A stretch of DNA of 64,000 nt from Chelydra serpentina (taxonomy: Eukaryota > Chordata > Testudines > Chelydridae): the NCBI GenBank assembly GCA_037349315.1, contig JBAIAC010000282.1, forward strand, positions 186,001-250,000, read 5' to 3'. This document shows positions 59,579 through 64,000 of the stretch, in pieces. The position numbers and the translations under genes are program-made. The number at the start of each line of letters is the position of its first letter. Positions within the stretch are counted from its first letter, which is position 1. The notes below the pieces were generated by a model. It was not told where the DNA came from and searched no databases. It worked only from the letters and a program-made list of their open reading frames with translations.

Positions 59579-61891
59579 CCTTTGATGGACAAGGTCCCCT
59601 GGGAGAATAACATGAGGGGGAAAGGAGTCGAGGAAAGCTGGCTGTATTTTAAAGAATCCTTATTGAGGTTGCAGGAACAAGCCATAGAATCATAGAATAT
59701 CAGGGTTGGAAGGGACCTTAGAAGGTCATCTAGTCCAACCCCCTGCTCAAAGCAGGACCAATCCCCAATTTTTGCCCCAGATCCCTAAATGGCCCCCTCA
59801 AGGATTGAACTCACAACCCTGGGTTTAGCAGGCCAATGCTCAAACCACTGAGCTATCCCTGCCCCCTAACATCCCAATGTGTAGAAAGAAAAGTAAATAT
59901 GGCAGGCGACCAGCTTGGCTTAACAGTGAAATCCTTGCTCGTCTTAAACACAAAAAAGCAGCTTACAAGAAGTGGAAGATTGGACAAATGACTAGAGAGG
60001 AGTATAAAAATATTGTTCAGGCATGCAGGAGTGAAATTAAGAAGGCCAAATCACACTTGGAGTTGCAGCTAGCCGGAGATGTTAGGAGTAACAAGAAGGG
60101 TTTCTTCAGGTATGTGAGCAACAAGAAGAAAGTCAAGGAAAGTGTGGGCCCCTTGCTGAATGAGGGAGGGAACCTAGTGACAGAGGATGTGGAGAAAGCT
60201 AGTGTACTCAATGCTTTTTTTGCCTCTGTCTTCACAGACAAGGTCAGCTCCCAGGCGGCTGCACTCCGCAGCACGGTATGAGGAGGAGGTGACCAGCCCT
60301 CTGTGGAGAAAGAAGTAGTTCGGGACTATTTAGAAAAGCTGGACGAGCACAAGTCCATGGGGCCGGATGCACTGCATCCGAGGGTGCTAAAGGAGTTGGC
60401 CGATGTGATTGCAGAGCCATTGGCCATTATCTTTGACAAATCATGGCAATCGGGGGAGGTCCCGGATGACTGGAAAAAAGCGAATGTAGTGCCCATCTTT
60501 AAAAAAGGGAAGAAGGAAGATCCGGGGAACTACAGGCCAGTCAGTCTCACCTCAGTCCCTGGAAAAATCATGGAACAGGTCCTCAAGGAATCAATTCTGA
60601 ACCACTTAAAGGAGGGGAAAGTGATCAGGAACAGTCAGCATGGATTCACCAAGGGCAAGTCATGCCTGACTAACCTAATTGCCTTCTATGATGAGATAAC
60701 CGGCTCTGTGGATGAGGGGAAAGCAGTGGATGTGCTATTTCTTGACTTTAGCAAAGCTTTTGATACAGTCTCCCACAGTGTTCTTGCCAGCAAGTTAAAG
60801 AAGTATGGGCTGGATGAATGGACGGTAAGGTGGATAGAAAACTGGCTGGATGGTCGGGCTCAATGGGTAGTGATCAATGGTTCCATGTCTAGTTGGCAGC
60901 CGGTATCAAGTGGAGTGCCCCAAGGGTCGGTGCTGGGGCCGGTTTTGTTCAATATCTTCATTAACGACCTGGAGGATGGTGTGGACTGCACCCGTAGCAA
61001 GTTTGCAGATGACACTAAACTGGGAGGAGTGGTTGATACACTGGAGGGTAGGGATAGGATACAGAGGGACCTAGACAAATTAGAGGATTGGGCCAAAAGA
61101 AATACGATGAGGTTCAACAAGGACAAGTGCAGAGTCCTGCACTTGGGACGGAAGAATCCCATGCACTGCTACAGACTAGGGACCGAATGGCTGGGCAGCA
61201 GTTCTGCAGAAAAGGACCTAGGGGTTACAGTAGACGAAAAGCTGAATATGAGTCAACAGTGTGCCCTTGTTGCCAAGAAGGCTAATGGCATTTTGGGTTG
61301 TATAAGTAGGGGCATTTCCAGCAGATTGAGGGACGTGATCATTCCCCTCTATTCGGCACTGGTGAGGCCTCATTTGGAGTACTGTGTCCAGTTCTGGGCC
61401 CCACACTACAAGAAGGATGTGGATACATTGGAAAGAGTCCAGCGGAGGGCAACAAAAATGATTAGGGGGCTGGAGCACATGACTTATGAGGAGAGGCTGA
61501 GGGAACTGGGATTGTTTAGCCTGCAGAAGAGAAGAATCAGGTGGGATTTGATAGCTGCTTTCAACTACCTGAAAGGGGGTTCCAAAGAGGATGGATCTAG
61601 ACTGTTCTCAGTGGTAGAAGATGACAGAACAAGGAGTAATGGTCTCAAGTTGCAGAGGGGGAGGTTTAGGTTGGATATTAGGAAAAACTTTTTCACTAGT
61701 AGGGTGGTGAAGCACTGGAATGGGTTACCTAGGGAGGTGGTGGAATCTCCTTCCTTAGAGGTTTTTAAGGCCCGGCTTGACAAACCCCTGGCTGGGATGA
61801 TTTAGTTGGGTTTGGTCCTGCTTTGAGCAGGGGGTCAGACTAGATACCTCCTGAGGTCCCTTCCAACCCTGAGATTCTGTGGTTCTATGAT
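59579..61891 (+). mobile_element. CR1 LINE with nearly intact reverse transcriptase
   Basis: The longest CR1 in the window, 5'-truncated within ORF2 before the reverse transcriptase; no endonuclease is present. Apart from an inserted SINE, one frame is open from about 59588 to TAG at 61805 with a single TGA at 60279-60281. Reverse transcriptase blocks are in order: [44 protein letters not shown], and the catalytic FADDTKLG. The 3' UTR ends in 'gattctgtggttctatgat'. Being 5'-truncated it cannot retrotranspose itself, but its low decay marks recent CR1 activity. Confidence 0.95.
59683..59868 (-). mobile_element. tRNA-derived SINE with CR1 tail, inserted in a CR1
   Basis: On the - strand it starts with a tRNA-like head: 'gggatagctcagtggtttga' holds an A box and 'gttgtgagttcaatccttga' a B box. 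It ends in the CR1 terminal sequence (ggttggaagg... to gattctatgattctatg on that strand). Such tRNA plus CR1-tail SINEs are known from cryptodiran turtles, where CR1 supplies the enzyme. It interrupts the CR1 reading at 'caggaacaa|acatcccaatg'. Confidence 0.85.
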
Positions 61892-62045
61892 CAGGCTGAG
61901 CGGTCGCGGCGGGGAAAACCTATCCCCGTCTGCTACTGTGGGATTCTTATACCTTCCTCTGCAGCACCTGATGCTGGCACTGTCACGGGTACTAGGCTAG
62001 CTGGACCGCCGGTCTGATCTAGTCTGGCCATCCCTACGTTCCTCA
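61892..62045 (+). mobile_element. Old CR1 3' tail
   Basis: The order 'cagcacctgatgctggcact', 'gggtactaggctagctggac', 'ctgatctagtctggccatcc', 'ctacgttcct' is an alternative CR1 tail. It sits directly after the younger CR1, which probably inserted into it. Confidence 0.65.
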
Positions 62046-62728
62046 GCCCTGCTAAGGCCTGGTCGCTACAGATGGAGACGACAGAGAACTTAGCAGTCGG
62101 GGCAGATTTTCACCAGGACAGCAAAAGGCTCCTTTCTGGCCCCAGGGCAACCTCCTGGGCCAGAATTTCCCCTGACCAATGTCAAGGCTGACTCCAAAGC
62201 CTGGAGATGCTGGAGCTTCTCAACGCAACGGATGTCAGAGCTTTTGAACCCATGTGTTCCTGAACCTCTCTCAGAAAGCTTGGCCTGAGGCAGCCAGACA
62301 CAGTCCCGGAGTTAAGGTCAGAAGGCAGTACCAGACCATCGCCTTTAGATCGCAGGCCACTAAGCACGACCCAGCACCCACCCACCATACCAGCAGCCAC
62401 AACAGGTGAAAGTCCTGCAGCCCTCAAGAGACTAACCTTCTGCGTGCCACCGCCGAGCACGGGAGAGACTGGGGCAACAGCAATGGCAGGGGACGGAGGG
62501 AGTTCACACTCGGGATGGGAAGTTCCAATCGCTACAGTTGGGCATATTTATAAGCAAATGAAAATAGGATCTTACACTGGCAGGGGTCTGGCAGCCTCTC
62601 CTATGGGCCCTCCCAGGTCCACCGCTGGTGTCAGAAACAAACAAATATATACCCAGAGCAGCAGCTGGCACGGGGGCATGGTCCCTGCTCCCAGCTGCAG
62701 GGGAGAAAGCGAGGGCAGACAAGCTGGG
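62046..62728. other. AGAP3 intron, no recognised feature
   Basis: Mixed-composition intron with no exon or named repeat. Confidence 0.4.
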
Positions 62729-63119
62729 CATAGAATCTCAGGGTTGGAAGGGACCTCAGGAGGTCATCTAGTCCAACCCCCTGCTCAAAGCAGGACCAAC
62801 CCCAACTAGATCATCCCAGCCAGGGCTTTGTCAAGCCTGACCTTAAAAACCTCTAAGGAAGGAGATTCCACCACCTCCCTAGGTAACCCATTCTAGTTCT
62901 TCACCACCCTACTAGTGAAAAAGTTTTTCCTAATATCCAACCTAAACCTCCCCCTCTGCAACTTGAGACCATTACTCCTTGTTCTGTCATCTTCTACCAC
63001 TGAGAACAGTCTAGATCCAGCCTCTTTTAGGTAGTTGAAAGCAGCTATCAAATCCCCCCTCACTCTTCTCTTCTGCAGGCTAAACAATCCCACTTCCCTC
63101 AGCCTCTCCTCATAAGTCA
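62729..63119 (-). mobile_element. CR1 LINE, 3' fragment in AGAP3 intron
   Basis: The + strand starts catagaatctcagggttgga and runs to 'gcctctcctcataagtca'. It closely matches 916-1307 and the complement of 61480-61890. It is in the same orientation as AGAP3 transcription and lies 130 bp beyond the donor of the 63249 exon. A short deletion occurs near 63020. Confidence 0.92.
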
Positions 63120-63248
63120 AGAGTTCATTTCCATCGAAGGGTGGAGAGCTCAGGATTTGCGCCAACAATGCACCGTAGGGGACCGGGGCTCCCCCCGGTA
63201 CTACTGGCTGGCTGCGGCTGCCCCGGCAGGACGACAGACACTTCCTAC

Positions 63249-63385
63249 CTTCGGCTGCTGTGCTGGGGCCGTCAGGGCGGGCTGTCCCTGTGCTCTTTTT
63301 CCTGCGGTGTTTCTTCCTGTTTGCATGAGGGGACGGAGGCGGCTCCAGCTTCGGGCTCGCAGCGTTGGACATGTTTGGGCTGGAG
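63249..63385 (-). CDS. AGAP3: AGAP3 exon: basic insert between the PH halves
   Basis: The most upstream AGAP3 exon in the window. It follows acceptor ...gatgctctcAG (63387-63386) and ends GCCGAAG before donor GTAGGA at 63248. The first base completes a Cys codon and the last begins the Glu codon finished at 40850. [20 protein letters not shown] and the basic [12 protein letters not shown] stretch are hallmarks of the AGAP1/AGAP3 PH insert; [11 protein letters not shown] precedes the second PH half. The GTPase-like domain and first PH half lie beyond 64000. The acceptor is inferred from family alignment and frame; an alternative AG nearby would add a few residues. Confidence 0.92.
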
Positions 63386-64000
63386 CTGAGAGCATCTGCA
63401 GTGCCGTTAGCTACGGAGGGAGAGAGAGACGGCGACGTTTAGAGACCCCAGAACCACCATGCTCAGACCCACCAGACTCCCTCCCACACAGACACCCCAC
63501 CCTGCCCCACAGAGATGCCCCAAACATCCCTGCCTGCTCCTGTCCCCCTGAGACAGCCTTGGTCACCCCACCCTGCCCCACAGAGATGCCTTGAACATCC
63601 CTGTGTGCTCCTGCCCCACAGAGACGCCCCGAACATCCCCGCCTGCTCCTGTCCCACAGAGACGCCCCAGTCGCCCCACCCTGTCCCAAAGAGACAGCCC
63701 CGGACACCCCACCCTGTCCCAGAGAGACAGCCCCGGACACCCCACCCTGTCCCAGAGAGACACCTCAAATATCCCCGCCTGCTCCCATCCACCTGAGACA
63801 TCACCAGATACCCTACCCTGACCCTGAGAGACGCCCAGAACACCCCCACCTGACTCCCTCCCACAGAGACACCCCGAACACCCCCACCTGCACCCACCCA
63901 TCAGAGATGTCCCAGTTCCCAGCTGCCCCCCACTCCCCAGACAGGCCCTGGGATGCCCCACGAGCAGGGCCCTGTCCCCAGAGGGAGGCGAGGTGCTATG
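63386..64000 (-). other. AGAP3 intron at window edge
   Basis: Intron upstream of the 63249 exon, running off the window and mostly the minisatellite listed separately. No further AGAP3 exon could be found before 64000. Confidence 0.6.
63470..63905. repeat. Minisatellite in AGAP3 intron, ~38-bp unit, about 11 copies
   Basis: The unit is 'ccacagagacgccccgaaca' plus 'tccctgcctgctcctgtcc', with a shortened form 'agagagacagccccggacac' plus 'cccaccctgtccc' in the middle. More diverged than the 35-bp and 53-bp arrays. Confidence 0.88.

Noticed and set aside
59795..59868. A functional tRNA gene
   Set aside because: A and B boxes are present, but the sequence continues directly into a CR1-type tail and no clean acceptor stem is formed. 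It is the head of a SINE.
60303..61805. 500-codon frame as a cellular gene
   Set aside because: It is the reverse transcriptase part of a CR1 LINE, with FADD and the CR1 tail, and is repeated in other copies in this window.

Overview
This is vertebrate nuclear DNA, most likely from a turtle. That call is an inference. It rests on abundant chicken-repeat-1 (CR1) LINEs of several ages, a tRNA-derived SINE that carries a CR1 tail, sauropsid-type solo LTRs and MITEs, and two vertebrate genes whose order and orientation match the tetrapod GBX1/AGAP3 locus. The high GC content and extreme minisatellite load would fit a microchromosome or a subtelomeric setting, but the window alone cannot prove it.

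Two genes can be supported, and both run off the window. GBX1 (+ strand) contributes only its last exon, 8203-8723, which holds the complete homeodomain; it is followed by a 3' UTR with AATAAA at 9313. Everything from 1 to 8202 is its intron, and exon 1 lies upstream of the window. AGAP3 (- strand) contributes its last six coding exons (63385-63249, 40850-40696, 40184-40094, 38437-38215, 36670-36415, 34486-34262). They splice in frame into about 361 codons: linker, C-terminal half of the PH domain, ArfGAP zinc finger, ankyrin repeats and C-terminus. The two genes converge, with roughly 23 kb between their 3' ends.

Layout: 1-8202 is GBX1 intron with CR1, LTR and MITE insertions. 8203-9335 is the GBX1 terminal exon. 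9336-32300 is intergenic and holds old CR1s, a 2.7-kb 54-bp minisatellite, a CR1 split by nested DNA transposons, a degenerate LTR element with an interstitial telomeric repeat, a solo LTR, more minisatellites and one candidate conserved non-coding element. 32300-34261 is the probable AGAP3 3' UTR and contains a G-rich minisatellite. 34262-40850 holds five AGAP3 exons; three of the introns between them are largely minisatellite. 40851-63248 is one 22.4-kb AGAP3 intron with two solo LTRs sitting inside minisatellites, an array of roughly a hundred ~50-bp units, a stack of CR1s with a SINE, and several AT-richer candidate enhancers. 63249-64000 is an AGAP3 exon plus the next intron.

GBX1 is a homeodomain transcription factor of neural patterning; AGAP3 is a signalling ArfGAP. 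They are not an operon or a pathway. The most plausible link is regulatory: the AT-richer, homeodomain-, POU- and SOX-motif-rich blocks in AGAP3 introns and in the intergenic DNA look like developmental enhancers of GBX1 housed in a bystander gene. I found no sign of a novel gene system; the unusual content is the tandem-repeat architecture, the insertions that date it, and the candidate enhancer cluster.
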